This document shows, piece after piece, positions 40,074 to 48,448 of a stretch of DNA of 64,000 bases (position 1 is its first letter; each line of letters opens with the position of its first letter). The translations under genes and the position numbers were made by a program. The notes under the pieces are model-generated. The model ran no database searches and was not told the origin of the DNA. It saw nothing but the letters and a program-made list of their open reading frames with translations. The stretch comes from UBA1563 sp041671545 (GTDB taxonomy: Bacteria > Bacteroidota > Ignavibacteria > Ignavibacteriales > Ignavibacteriaceae), in assembly GCA_041671545.1 (NCBI GenBank), contig JBAZBI010000003.1, positions 269,974 to 333,973 on the forward strand, in the 5' to 3' direction.

Positions 40074-40440
40074 GTACATGAAAAAGAAAATCATGAACAT
40101 GAAAAAGAAAACCCTGAACATGAAAAAGAAAACCCTGAACATGAAAAAGAAAACCCTGAACAAGGAAAAGAAAATCCTGAACAAGGAAAAGAGAACCCTG
40201 AACAAGGAAAAGAAAATTCTGAACATGAAAAGTGAAATCCTGAACATGAAAAAGAAAACCCTGAACAAGGAAAAGAAAATCCTGGACATGGAAAAGAAAA
40301 CCCTGAACATGGAAAAGAAAACCCTGAACATGGAAAAGAAAACCCTGAACATGGAAAAGAAAACCCTGAACATGGAAAAGAAAACCCTGAACATGAAAAG
40401 TGAAATCCTGAACATGAAAAAGAAAATCCTGAACATAAAA
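40074..40440. repeat. Minisatellite of 21-bp units, 17 copies plus a degenerate end
   Basis: The unit GAACATGAAAAAGAAAACCCT recurs head to tail from 40074 to 40430, with a decayed copy after it. Variants carry CAAGG or CATGG in place of CATGA. Units 8 (40221-40241) and 16 (40389-40409) share the variant GAACATGAAAAGTGAAATCCT, which points to block duplication. Because 21 is a multiple of three, several frames stay open on both strands. One plus frame reads EHEKENP heptads but meets TGA in units 8 and 16. There are no unique spacers, so this is not a CRISPR array. Confidence 0.95.
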
Positions 40441-40575
40441 ACAGATTTCTCTTAAGGAAAAAAGGGTTTTCTCAATGTAAAAATGCGTAAATAGAGTAAA
40501 AACGCAATTAATTGTAAAACAAGAAATGATCTGGTTGGTTATATGAATATTGTGATGAAGTTATCTCCACGCGTA

Positions 40576-40660
40576 AGCCCTGAAAGGGCGATATACCACA
40601 ACATAGGGCGCAGCCCTATGGGGAATGAAAGAATAATAAACGCCAAAGCCCTGCAAGGGC
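40576..40660. repeat. REP-like palindrome cluster, left copy
   Basis: Three short palindromes occur: AGCCCTGAAAGGGCG (40576-40590), CATAGGGCGCAGCCCTATG (40602-40620) and GCCCTGCAAGGGC (40648-40660). The first two, with CCACA between them, recur in inverted orientation at 40819-40905. The arrangement around a RAYT remnant is that of REP/BIME elements. Confidence 0.85.
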
Positions 40661-40810
40661 GAAATAAATTATGATACTGAAATTGATAAAACAAGTGCTT
40701 ATATCGAAAAACAGAAAGAGCATCACAGAAAGAAAACATTCCACGAAGAATACAGAGCTTTTTTGAAGAGGTATAAAGTAGAATATGATGAACAGTTTGT
40801 ATGTGACTGA
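40661..40810 (+). pseudogene. C-terminal remnant of a RAYT/IS200-like (Y1) transposase
   Basis: In one forward frame the DNA reads, toward a TGA at 40808-40810, a segment with SAYIEKQKEHHRKKTF, then EEYRAFLKRYKVEYDEQF. This is the conserved C-terminal tail of REP-associated tyrosine transposases and IS200-type TnpA. About 49 codons remain. The catalytic HUH motif and Tyr region are gone, replaced by REP-like palindromes directly upstream. It is too short to be active. Its place between inverted REP copies fits the known link between RAYTs and REPs. Confidence 0.85.
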
Positions 40811-40818
40811 AGTTTATG

Positions 40819-40905
40819 CCGCCCTTTCAGGGTTTAAGTATTTTGGGATTCTATCTCATAGGGCTTCGCCCTATGTTTGTGGATTATGCCCTTTCAGGGC
40901 TTAAC
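40819..40905. repeat. REP-like palindrome cluster, right inverted copy
   Basis: This holds GCCCTTTCAGGG near 40821, CATAGGGCTTCGCCCTATG (40857-40875) and GCCCTTTCAGGGC (40888-40900). Read on the opposite strand, the last two, with the CCACA spacer, match the left cluster closely. The two clusters thus form an inverted pair around the transposase remnant. Confidence 0.85.
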
Positions 40906-41013
40906 ATTATGGCAAAGGATTCTTTGAATAATTGAGGTAATGGTTCTTTGACAACAAAAAAATGTGTTCGCACGTATAACATAAACTCATAACTAACTTA
41001 AAAGGAGGACATT

Positions 41014-41637
41014 ATGTCCAAAATAAAATCGGATCTGAACGGAAAAAATGTTGATGAAGAAATTCAGGCAACAAAAAACCGCTATACTGCTTTAACAGGC
41101 AGTGAAGCAAAAGTAACTGTTGATGCTGCTAAGTTAAGCAGTTATCAAAACGCTATAAATGCTGTTGAAGCGAAAGAAAGCGCTCTTTTGGCTCTTAAGG
41201 ATAAACAAAAACAAGCGGTTATTGAAAGAGATACCGCGTTGGAAACCCTTGAGAAGATTGACGCATCAATTGTTGATGAGATTAACGGTAAAACGGGCGA
41301 CATGAATCTTTTATTAACTACCGGTTTCCCGGTTGCAGCGGATAGAAGTCCTTCGGAGCCGCTTCAACAAGTAACTAACCTTTCGGCGGCAATTGGAGAT
41401 GAAGCCGGCGAAATTGATGTGAACTTTGACCGTGTAAAAACAGCCTCGGGTTATGAATTCCAGATATCGGTAGATAACCCGGAAAGCTGGGTAATTGCAG
41501 GTGCTACCGGCAAAACCTCTAAATATACTTTTACCGGATTAACCGCCGGAAAGAAATACTGGATAAGGGTCCGTGCATTTAAAGGTGAAGAGAAGGGAAC
41601 ATGGAGTAATCCGGTATCCGCAACCGCACCGCATTAG
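41014..41637 (+). CDS. Coiled-coil and fibronectin type III protein without signal peptide
   Basis: A 207-residue protein after a strong AGGAGG site. Residues 1-95 are charged and helical with coiled-coil character. A fibronectin III-like domain fills about 118-205 (YEFQISVDNPESW, KYTFTGLTAGKKYWIRVRA, WSNPVSATAP). No export signal is visible, which is unusual for a bacterial Fn3 protein. It may be cytoplasmic or leave by an unconventional route. The gene stands alone between repeat-rich regions. The function is unknown. Confidence 0.85.
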   Translation: MSKIKSDLNGKNVDEEIQATKNRYTALTGSEAKVTVDAAKLSSYQNAINAVEAKESALLALKDKQKQAVIERDTALETLEKIDASIVDEINGKTGDMNLLLTTGFPVAADRSPSEPLQQVTNLSAAIGDEAGEIDVNFDRVKTASGYEFQISVDNPESWVIAGATGKTSKYTFTGLTAGKKYWIRVRAFKGEEKGTWSNPVSATAPH

Positions 41638-42040
41638 AATCTGTAAAAAGTTAAAAGTGGTAGCCAATAGTACGAATTTAGCATGAAAATTAATTCGTCT
41701 ATGGCGGTGCACTGAAAACTATTTAATACCGTATCAGTAAAGTTCGTGTAATATTTGGCAGAATATTATTTGTAAAATTGAATATCGAACATTGAACAAG
41801 GAATAGTGAATGATGAAGTTTTTGCCCTTCGATATTCTACATTGCTTGTTCGATATTCATTATTCCTTTTTGGTTCTGGCTCTGCCAAGTTAGGATGATG
41901 AATAAAGCTTGGGGGCGGTTTGTCATCCTTTGATAAAAGGATGAGTTCTAAAATGAAGTTGCATTGCCGTTTTGGTGGCGGCTTAAAAATAATGGTGTTT
42001 TTCACAAAATGTAATAATCACAAATAAACTAGAGGTAAAA
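41638..42040. other. Intergenic region carrying a dispersed repeat
   Basis: No gene is supported in these 403 bases. The middle holds copy A of a dispersed repeat (41774-41892). Further on, TCATCCTTT-GATA-AAAGGATGA (about 41921-41942) makes a short perfect hairpin. The last bases hold the ribosome-binding site (AGAGGT) of the lipoprotein gene at 42041. Confidence 0.5.
41774..41892. repeat. Dispersed AT-rich repeat, copy A
   Basis: About 119 bases strongly resemble 63761-63872: both share GAACAAGGAATA, GAATGATGAAGTTTT, TTCGATATTCTACATT and a closing CTGGC-TGCCA segment in the same order. The repeat has partly inverted arms built on GAACAAG and CTTGTTC. It encodes nothing evident. It looks like a small non-autonomous or intergenic repeat family. 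Confidence 0.8.
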
Positions 42041-42406
42041 ATGAAAAATCTGAAAACAGTTCTGGTTCTTTTTGTCGTGGTTCTGCTCATTTCTGGTTGT
42101 TCGGTTATCCCACTTGGACTATCATATTCGTCTACTCCATTAGAAAAATCTGATGGGACACCTCTCAAGTATGAAATTGTAGGAAAAGCAGAAGGCGACC
42201 AAGGTTACTTTACTTTATTTGGTTTAATACCCTTTGGAAGTCCTGATTTAAGTGCGGCTATGAATGCTGCAACGAAGAAATTAAACGGTGATGCATTAGT
42301 TAACGTACGATACTGGTATCGTGTTTCTAACTACTTAATAGGAACATATTCGAGTATTGAAGTTGAAGGTGATGTTATAAAAATAAATCAACAAAAGGGG
42401 AATTAA
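42041..42406 (+). CDS. Lipoprotein, paralogue of the N-terminal part of the next gene
   Basis: A 121-residue protein with a lipoprotein signal peptide (lipobox LISGC, Cys20). The mature domain has a pattern FTLFGLIPFGSPDLSAAM, then ALVNVRYWYRVSNYLIGTYSS and EVEGDVIK. The neighbouring gene repeats this pattern, so the two arose by tandem duplication. The pattern loosely recalls TRL-like lipoproteins, but that link is tentative. It is coupled to the next gene, whose ATG comes one base after this stop. Location at the outer membrane or periplasmic face is inferred. Confidence 0.85.
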   Translation: MKNLKTVLVLFVVVLLISGCSVIPLGLSYSSTPLEKSDGTPLKYEIVGKAEGDQGYFTLFGLIPFGSPDLSAAMNAATKKLNGDALVNVRYWYRVSNYLIGTYSSIEVEGDVIKINQQKGN

Positions 42407-42407
42407 A

Positions 42408-43304
42408 ATGAAAACGATACTATTCTTTTTTGTCGCTGTTTTGTTTGTTGGTTGCGCAACAATCCCACAAGGAACAACTCCCTCAAGCTCTCCCTTAATA
42501 TCAGAAAACGGTACAGCTAAAACTTATGAAATAATTGGAAACAGCGAAGGCTCTGCAGGTCATTTTACTTTGTTCGGTTTTATACCTTTTGGACGAACCG
42601 ATATAGATGCCGCTATTCATAGTGCTTTAGCCCCATATCAAGGGGATAATTTAATTAACGTACATTATTATGTTAATAGCACCTTCTATCTTATTGGAAT
42701 CTCAACATCAATAACTGTTCAAGGTGATGTCATTAAATATACCGACAAAGAAAAGGTTACAGACAGCAAAAAATCCGTATATTCTAAAGCTATAAAAGTA
42801 CCGGATAATTCAACACATCGTTTGTCTTTAGGCAGTGCAGTTGATGGTCTATATATTGGGTATAGTTTATCCAAACCCATAAATGACTTTTTGTTTTATC
42901 AATTATCATTGGGTTATAAACATTATGAGACTAAAGAAAAAATTACCCTTTTCAGCGGATGGTATAATTATAGTTTTGAAGTTGACCGTAAATTTGACGC
43001 TATTCCAATAACTTTTAACGTCGGAGTCAATGCTAAGAAATTTCTTGATCTTCCAATTCCATTAAATCCTTTTGCTTCACTAGGTATTGTTTACATCCCT
43101 ATTGTAGGTGCAGATGAAACACAGTGGGATCAGCTTGGCTTCAATTTTAACGTTGGAGCAGATTATGAATTTACCAAAGGATTAGCTGTTGGGCTGGATT
43201 ACCGGTTTATGAAATCATTAATTGAGCTGGGTGGAATGTATAATAACAATAGTGAGGGAATTAGTTTCTCAAACTTAAACATCAGCTTAATATATTATCC
43301 GTAA
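42408..43304 (+). CDS. Lipoprotein domain fused to an outer-membrane beta-barrel domain
   Basis: A 298-residue protein with lipobox LFVGC (Cys16). Residues 17-110 repeat the fold pattern of the preceding lipoprotein (FTLFGFIPFGRTDIDAAI, STFYLIGISTSI, VQGDVIK). After a linker, residues 130-298 show alternating strands ending in aromatic residues (ISLIYYP), like an outer-membrane barrel. This is an unusual combination of a lipid-anchored small domain and a possible barrel. It lies one base after the previous stop, so both are probably translated from one mRNA. The function is unknown. Confidence 0.83.
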   Translation: MKTILFFFVAVLFVGCATIPQGTTPSSSPLISENGTAKTYEIIGNSEGSAGHFTLFGFIPFGRTDIDAAIHSALAPYQGDNLINVHYYVNSTFYLIGISTSITVQGDVIKYTDKEKVTDSKKSVYSKAIKVPDNSTHRLSLGSAVDGLYIGYSLSKPINDFLFYQLSLGYKHYETKEKITLFSGWYNYSFEVDRKFDAIPITFNVGVNAKKFLDLPIPLNPFASLGIVYIPIVGADETQWDQLGFNFNVGADYEFTKGLAVGLDYRFMKSLIELGGMYNNNSEGISFSNLNISLIYYP

Positions 43305-43339
43305 CGGGGAATAATAGTAAAGAATACTTTTTTAAACCG

Positions 43340-43358
43340 GCCGTAATATCCATACGGC
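43340..43358 (+). terminator. Possible terminator hairpin
   Basis: GCCGTA (43340-43345) pairs with TACGGC (43353-43358) around a seven-base loop, 35 bases after the lipoprotein-barrel gene. Only a short T-run follows, so termination is uncertain. Confidence 0.35.
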
Positions 43359-43446
43359 GGTAACTGTTTTAGCTTTCAAAGTAACAAAACAGATTGGTTA
43401 GTAAAATTATTTTTGTGACCTTATTTTTTTCGAAAGGATAAGAGGA

Positions 43447-46400
43447 ATGAAAAGTGCAATAAAAGTAATATTTCTTTTCTTTCTTTATATAGCGTTGAAT
43501 TATGGACAAGCAAAGTTCTCCTACCCAATAATATTTGTACATGGTCTGAATGATAACGCAATGAGTTGGGATGAAACAATATCTTTTCTAGGTGGAAGTC
43601 AAAAGATATGTGACGTATGTCTGAATGATGATAGTAATAATTCTACAGCTAATATTAATAGTGATATTGCTCTTATTGGATGGCGTGATGATGTCCATAA
43701 TTTACCTTCCCCAACAGGGTTGTATGCAATTAATTTTGACAGTCATTTAATCATTGGTCATGAAACTCACGAGCTAAGTAATGAAGCGGCAATCTATAAG
43801 CAAGGTAAGGCTTTAAGCCAAATAATAGATTTAGTATTACATTTGGAAAATGCTACTAAGGTTATTCTTGTAGGTCATTCTATGGGTGGGTTAGCTATTA
43901 GGGAATATTTACAACGAAAAGAAAATGGTATGATGAAATGGTGGGTAGATCCTAACGATCCGGTAAAAGGGCATAGAGTTGCTAAAGTAGTTACTATTGG
44001 AACGCCGCACGGGGGAAGTGATGCACCAGCTATATTAGCAGCAATAAAAGGTGTTAATATGTTTTCAGAAGCCGTCAGAGATTTAAGATATACATTAAAC
44101 TCAGAACCAAATATACCCGGAGTTTATCTTTATGGAGGTGACGAAAAATCGGTACATGATCTTTATTACAACTATGATGTGAATTGCAATGGGTTTGATG
44201 ATAGTAGTGTTCATGGTATATCAGAAATATATGAGGACCTAACGGGTATCTATTACTTAATTCCATCGTCAACACAACCGTTACCGCAAGATATTAAATA
44301 TATTTGGATTGTTTCTAAATCAACTTTAACAGGGGATTGGGTTGTTTCTGCCGATCGGCAATGGCTTTATGATTTAGATAAAAAGGCAGTTCCAGCAGGT
44401 TTAGCTGATACTTTAATGACAAATAGAATTCACACTAATGAGACTTCCGATTATTATTCAATAATACGTGGACTGGATGAACCGGATAGTCCTTCACTAG
44501 CTTATAAAATTGGGACTAAAAGCAAAACAAAAGGATACATTACTTATCAAGAAAACTATTATGATCTGGATGTTGATTTGTATAAAATAATAGTGGCTAA
44601 CAACGGCTATTTAACAATGAACATTGAAGGAGATAATTCATCCGGTGTTGGGCAAATTGCACTCTTAGATAGTACAGGTGTAGGAGATCCGTTAATCTTT
44701 AATGGAACAAATGTATTTCCATCTGTTATTTCTTTTATCACTCAGCCTGGAACATATTATATAAGAGTGAGGGGCTTGGCAACTAATAATTCATGGCAAC
44801 ATCCCTATTCTCTCTCAGTTGAGTTTACTGAGCTTGGTATTCCCCTTGCCCCGGTATTATTAACACCTCCTAATGGGTCTATGAATATTGCTCAAAATAC
44901 AACCTTAAATTGGGAATCCGTTCTTGATGCTTCTATATTTAATTTACAGGTTTCAACTAATCAAAATTTTTCGAATTTAATTGTTGATGCAAGTAATGTA
45001 GTTTCACCATCGTACTATTTAACCAACCTAGGGCTTAACACAATGTACTATTGGAGAGTAAATTCTAAGAATACGATGGGAACAAGTAATTGGTCGGAAG
45101 TATTTACTTTTACAACTGCAGGAGCTTCAAGAACATTAGTGAACGGAACAATAAAGCAAAATACGACATGGACTTTCTCAAATAGTCCTTATGAAGTGAC
45201 TGGAGATATATCTATTGATGAGGGATATGTATTGACGGTAGAACCGGGAGTAATTATTAGATTCAGACAAAACACGGATATTTATGTTAGAGGAGGATTA
45301 AACTGTAGTGGTTTTTCCGATAATCCAATTGTATTCACGAGCGCATCATTACAAATACCTGGTTTTTGGGGTGGTGTTAAATTCTATTCAACAGCAATCT
45401 CGACTAGTTGTATACTAAACTACTGCAAATTTTATTATGGTGCCTCCGGTGGTTATGATAATTCTTTTGCCGTGATATTTGATCTCCGGGTTAATCCAAC
45501 AATTACCAATACAACAATAGAGAAATGTAAAAACAATGCTCTTGGCTTAACAAGTGGTGGATATAGCACAGACGTGAACATAAAAAGCTATGATTTAGCT
45601 CTTTGGTTGGATAACGATTTGACAATGAATGCAGGTGCAACTCTAACCATCGCACCGGGAAATATATTTAAGATGGCAAATAATAGAGATATTTATATAA
45701 AAGGCGGATTGGTTGCAAACGGAGAGGCAAACAAACCGATAATATTTACTTCATATAGGGACGATATAAAAGGTATTGATGATAATGGCGATGGAACGAG
45801 TCTGCCTCAGCCAGGTGATTGGGGTGGTATACAATTTCAGTCAACAGCAATATCATCTAATTGTATATTAAACAATTGTAAACTCTATTATGGAGCAACC
45901 GGTGGTTATGATAATTCTTTTGCCGTGATATTTGATCTTCGGGTTAATCCAACAATTACAAATACAAGTATAGAGAATTGTAAAAACAATGCACTTGGAT
46001 TAATGGGTGGTGGATATAGTACAGACGTAAATATAAAAAGCTACGATTTAGCTCTTTGGCTGGATAACGATTTGACAATGAATGCTGGAGCAACATTGAC
46101 TATTTCATCGGGAAATATATTTAAGATGGCTTCTAATAGAGACATTTACATAAAAGGCGGATTAGTTGCAAACGGAGAGTTAAATAAACCGATAATATTT
46201 ACTTCATATAGAGATGATATAAAAGGCATTGACAGTAATGGAGATGGAACGAGTTCACCAGTAGCCGGTGATTGGGGCGGCATACAATTTCAATCTACTG
46301 CCATCTCGTCAAATTGTTTATTGAACAATTGTAAATTCAGTTATGGAGCTAGTACAGCTTATGGTGTAACCCCTTATGCGGTTATTTTTGATCTTCGGGT

Positions 46401-48153
46401 TAATCCAACAATCGTCAATACAACGATAGAGAATTGTAAAAACAATGCACTTGGATTAATGGGTGGTGGATATAGTACAGACGTAAATATAAAAAGCTAC
46501 GATTTAGCTCTTTGGCTGGACAACGATTTGACAATGAATGCAGGAGCAACATTGACTATTTCACCGGGAAATATATTTAAGATGGCAGCTTACAGAAATA
46601 TTTATATAAAAGGCGGATTAGTTGCAAACGGAGAATCAAATAAATCGATAATATTTACTTCATATAGAGATGATATAAAAGGCATTGATAGTAATGGTGA
46701 TGGCACGAGTTTGCCGCAGCCGGGTGATTGGGCAGGAATACAATTTCAATCAACAGCAATCTCGACTAATTGTATACTAAACTACTGCAAATTTTATTAT
46801 GGTGCCTCCGGTGGTTATGGGGATAATTCCTTCGCAGTAATATTTGATCTTCGGGTTAATCCAACAATTACAAATACAAGTATAGAGAACTGTAAAAATA
46901 ATGCACTTGGATTAATAGGTGGCGGATATAGCACAGATGTGAACATAAAAAGCTACGATTTAGCTCTTTGGCTGGACAATGATTTGACAATGAATGCAGG
47001 AGCAACATTGACTATTTCACCGGGAAATATATTTAAGATGGCAGCTTACAGAAATATTTATATAAAGGGCGGATTAGTTGTAAACGGAGAGTCAAATAAA
47101 TCGATAATATTTACCTCATATAAAGATGATGCTAGAGATGGTGACAGTAATGGGGATGGGCCTAGTTTACCAGGATCAGGGAATTGGGGACATATTCAAT
47201 TTTTTGATACAGCAATTGATAGTAGCTGTAAAATAAATTATTGTAATCTTTATTATTCCGGTAACAATGTAATTTACATTGATGGTGCAAGTCCATTAAT
47301 ACAAAATTCAATTATTGATTCTTCATCATCTCATGGTATTTATATTAATAATCAAGCGAATCCAGATTTGGGTGGAGGTAGTAGCGGCAGCATAGGGAAA
47401 AATATTCTTGAAGGGTTTGCAGATGTGCCCAATAAATATGCCGTATATAATAATAGTACAAATAATATCGCGGCAAAAAATAATTATTGGGGGACAAGTA
47501 CTTCTTCATCAATATCAAATGCGCTATTTGATTATTACGATAATTCTTCGAAGGGGATTGTTAATTATGTGCCTTTCTATCCAACCCGTGAACTTCCCGT
47601 CGAACTCATCAATTTTCAGGTAATAGCTTCAAATCAAAGTGTTGATCTGATGTGGCAAACAGCTACAGAAGTAAACAATAACGGATTTGAAGTGGAACGA
47701 AATAGCACTGCTTCATGGAGTAAAATTGGTTTTGTAGAGGGAAACGGAACCACAACTACTCCGAAAAAATATTCATTCCACGATGAAAATCTTCCAGATG
47801 GAAAATATTCCTATCGACTTAAACAAATCGATTTTGATGGGAGGTTTGAATATTCGCATTCAGTAGTAGTAGAAATCAGTGATGCACCTAAAGTATTTGC
47901 ACTTTCACAAAATTATCCAAATCCATTTAATCCAAGTACTAAAATAAAGTTCTCAATTCCACAAACAAGTTTTGTAACATTAAAAGTTTACGACATGCTT
48001 GGTAAGGAAATTATTACCTTAATTAATGAAGAAAAAACTATTGGTAATTATGAAATTGATTTTAATGCAAGCAATCTTTCAAGTGGAGTTTATTTTTATA
48101 AAATACAAGCGAGCAGTTTTATAGATACGAAGAAATTTATATTGTTGAGATAA
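43447..48153 (+). CDS. Giant secreted lipase-like alpha/beta hydrolase with Fn3, beta-helix repeats and type IX sorting domain
   Basis: A 1568-residue protein after AGGATAAGAGG. A signal peptide (ending near NYGQ) leads into an alpha/beta hydrolase (about 25-330) with an FVHGLNDN oxyanion-hole loop and nucleophile elbow VGHSMGGLA (S145), as in PGAP1-like lipases and esterases. A possible Ca-binding or jelly-roll domain (about 340-460) and a fibronectin III domain (about 468-558) follow. Then come parallel beta-helix modules (about 570-1290), four of which repeat with 151-152-residue spacing, each with a DxNGDG calcium-type loop. A further domain (about 1380-1480) and the sorting signal starting QNYPNPFNPSTKI close the protein. 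It is likely surface exposed and may combine ester hydrolysis with polymer binding or lysis. The substrate is unknown. Confidence 0.9.
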   Translation: MKSAIKVIFLFFLYIALNYGQAKFSYPIIFVHGLNDNAMSWDETISFLGGSQKICDVCLNDDSNNSTANINSDIALIGWRDDVHNLPSPTGLYAINFDSHLIIGHETHELSNEAAIYKQGKALSQIIDLVLHLENATKVILVGHSMGGLAIREYLQRKENGMMKWWVDPNDPVKGHRVAKVVTIGTPHGGSDAPAILAAIKGVNMFSEAVRDLRYTLNSEPNIPGVYLYGGDEKSVHDLYYNYDVNCNGFDDSSVHGISEIYEDLTGIYYLIPSSTQPLPQDIKYIWIVSKSTLTGDWVVSADRQWLYDLDKKAVPAGLADTLMTNRIHTNETSDYYSIIRGLDEPDSPSLAYKIGTKSKTKGYITYQENYYDLDVDLYKIIVANNGYLTMNIEGDNSSGVGQIALLDSTGVGDPLIFNGTNVFPSVISFITQPGTYYIRVRGLATNNSWQHPYSLSVEFTELGIPLAPVLLTPPNGSMNIAQNTTLNWESVLDASIFNLQVSTNQNFSNLIVDASNVVSPSYYLTNLGLNTMYYWRVNSKNTMGTSNWSEVFTFTTAGASRTLVNGTIKQNTTWTFSNSPYEVTGDISIDEGYVLTVEPGVIIRFRQNTDIYVRGGLNCSGFSDNPIVFTSASLQIPGFWGGVKFYSTAISTSCILNYCKFYYGASGGYDNSFAVIFDLRVNPTITNTTIEKCKNNALGLTSGGYSTDVNIKSYDLALWLDNDLTMNAGATLTIAPGNIFKMANNRDIYIKGGLVANGEANKPIIFTSYRDDIKGIDDNGDGTSLPQPGDWGGIQFQSTAISSNCILNNCKLYYGATGGYDNSFAVIFDLRVNPTITNTSIENCKNNALGLMGGGYSTDVNIKSYDLALWLDNDLTMNAGATLTISSGNIFKMASNRDIYIKGGLVANGELNKPIIFTSYRDDIKGIDSNGDGTSSPVAGDWGGIQFQSTAISSNCLLNNCKFSYGASTAYGVTPYAVIFDLRVNPTIVNTTIENCKNNALGLMGGGYSTDVNIKSYDLALWLDNDLTMNAGATLTISPGNIFKMAAYRNIYIKGGLVANGESNKSIIFTSYRDDIKGIDSNGDGTSLPQPGDWAGIQFQSTAISTNCILNYCKFYYGASGGYGDNSFAVIFDLRVNPTITNTSIENCKNNALGLIGGGYSTDVNIKSYDLALWLDNDLTMNAGATLTISPGNIFKMAAYRNIYIKGGLVVNGESNKSIIFTSYKDDARDGDSNGDGPSLPGSGNWGHIQFFDTAIDSSCKINYCNLYYSGNNVIYIDGASPLIQNSIIDSSSSHGIYINNQANPDLGGGSSGSIGKNILEGFADVPNKYAVYNNSTNNIAAKNNYWGTSTSSSISNALFDYYDNSSKGIVNYVPFYPTRELPVELINFQVIASNQSVDLMWQTATEVNNNGFEVERNSTASWSKIGFVEGNGTTTTPKKYSFHDENLPDGKYSYRLKQIDFDGRFEYSHSVVVEISDAPKVFALSQNYPNPFNPSTKIKFSIPQTSFVTLKVYDMLGKEIITLINEEKTIGNYEIDFNASNLSSGVYFYKIQASSFIDTKKFILLR
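45598..47150 (+). repeat. In-gene tandem repeats of about 455 bp
   Basis: The segment starting GCTCTTTGG at 45598 recurs at 46051, 46507 and 46963, giving periods of 453, 456 and 456 bases. Long stretches are almost identical at DNA level, for example GATTTGACAATGAATGC and AATATATTTAAGATGGC. The first module upstream (from about 45170) and the last one are more diverged. Such similarity implies recent duplication or ongoing gene conversion and would allow copy-number change in frame. Confidence 0.92.
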
Positions 48154-48286
48154 ATTTATAACCTTTTTAATAAGTAAAAAGGCCGTGCTTGGGTGGGATA
48201 AATCAATAGTTTGGGATTGTAAAAAGTTTTATTAATTGAGTAAAAAGGCTGCTAAAAATTGGCGACCTCTTTTTTGCATATAACTT

Positions 48287-48394
48287 TCAGTTGAGATATT
48301 TCAACTGTAACGCAAGTGATAAATATTGCGTGTCTTTTGTAAAGGTATTTTCAATTATTTTCAAATAACCTGTTCGTATTTGTTTTATAATCAT
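48287..48394 (-). pseudogene. 3' remnant of a beta-barrel gene related to 49251-49802
   Basis: The reverse strand from 48394 to a TGA at 48287-48289 reads 35 codons, including ENTFTKDTQYLSLALQLKYL. The C-terminus of the intact protein at 49251 reads GNTFTQTTPQYLSVAFQLKYL, a clear match including the position before the stop. Only the last strands remain, so this is the tail of a lost paralogue. The gene at 48449 lies between the remnant and the intact copy. The same DNA forms a palindrome CAGTTGA-GATATT-TCAACTG (48288-48307), which may be coincidental. Confidence 0.8.
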
Positions 48395-48448
48395 TCACTC
48401 TTTAATTTTTCATGTAACAATTTTAAAAATATCTAATGGAGATTTTTT

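Noticed and set aside
40074..40440. CRISPR-like array
   Set aside because: Units are contiguous 21-mers with no unique spacers, and no cas gene is in the window.
39885..40455. Long open frames on both strands through the repeat region
   Set aside because: They are open because the repeat unit is a multiple of three. There is no ribosome-binding site and the products are low-complexity. The 64-codon non-repeat tail on the minus strand (39885-40079) is not recognisable.
40948..40980. TTGACA and TATAAC promoter for the gene at 41014
   Set aside because: The spacer is 21 bases, too long for a standard sigma70-type promoter, and this lineage may use a different consensus.
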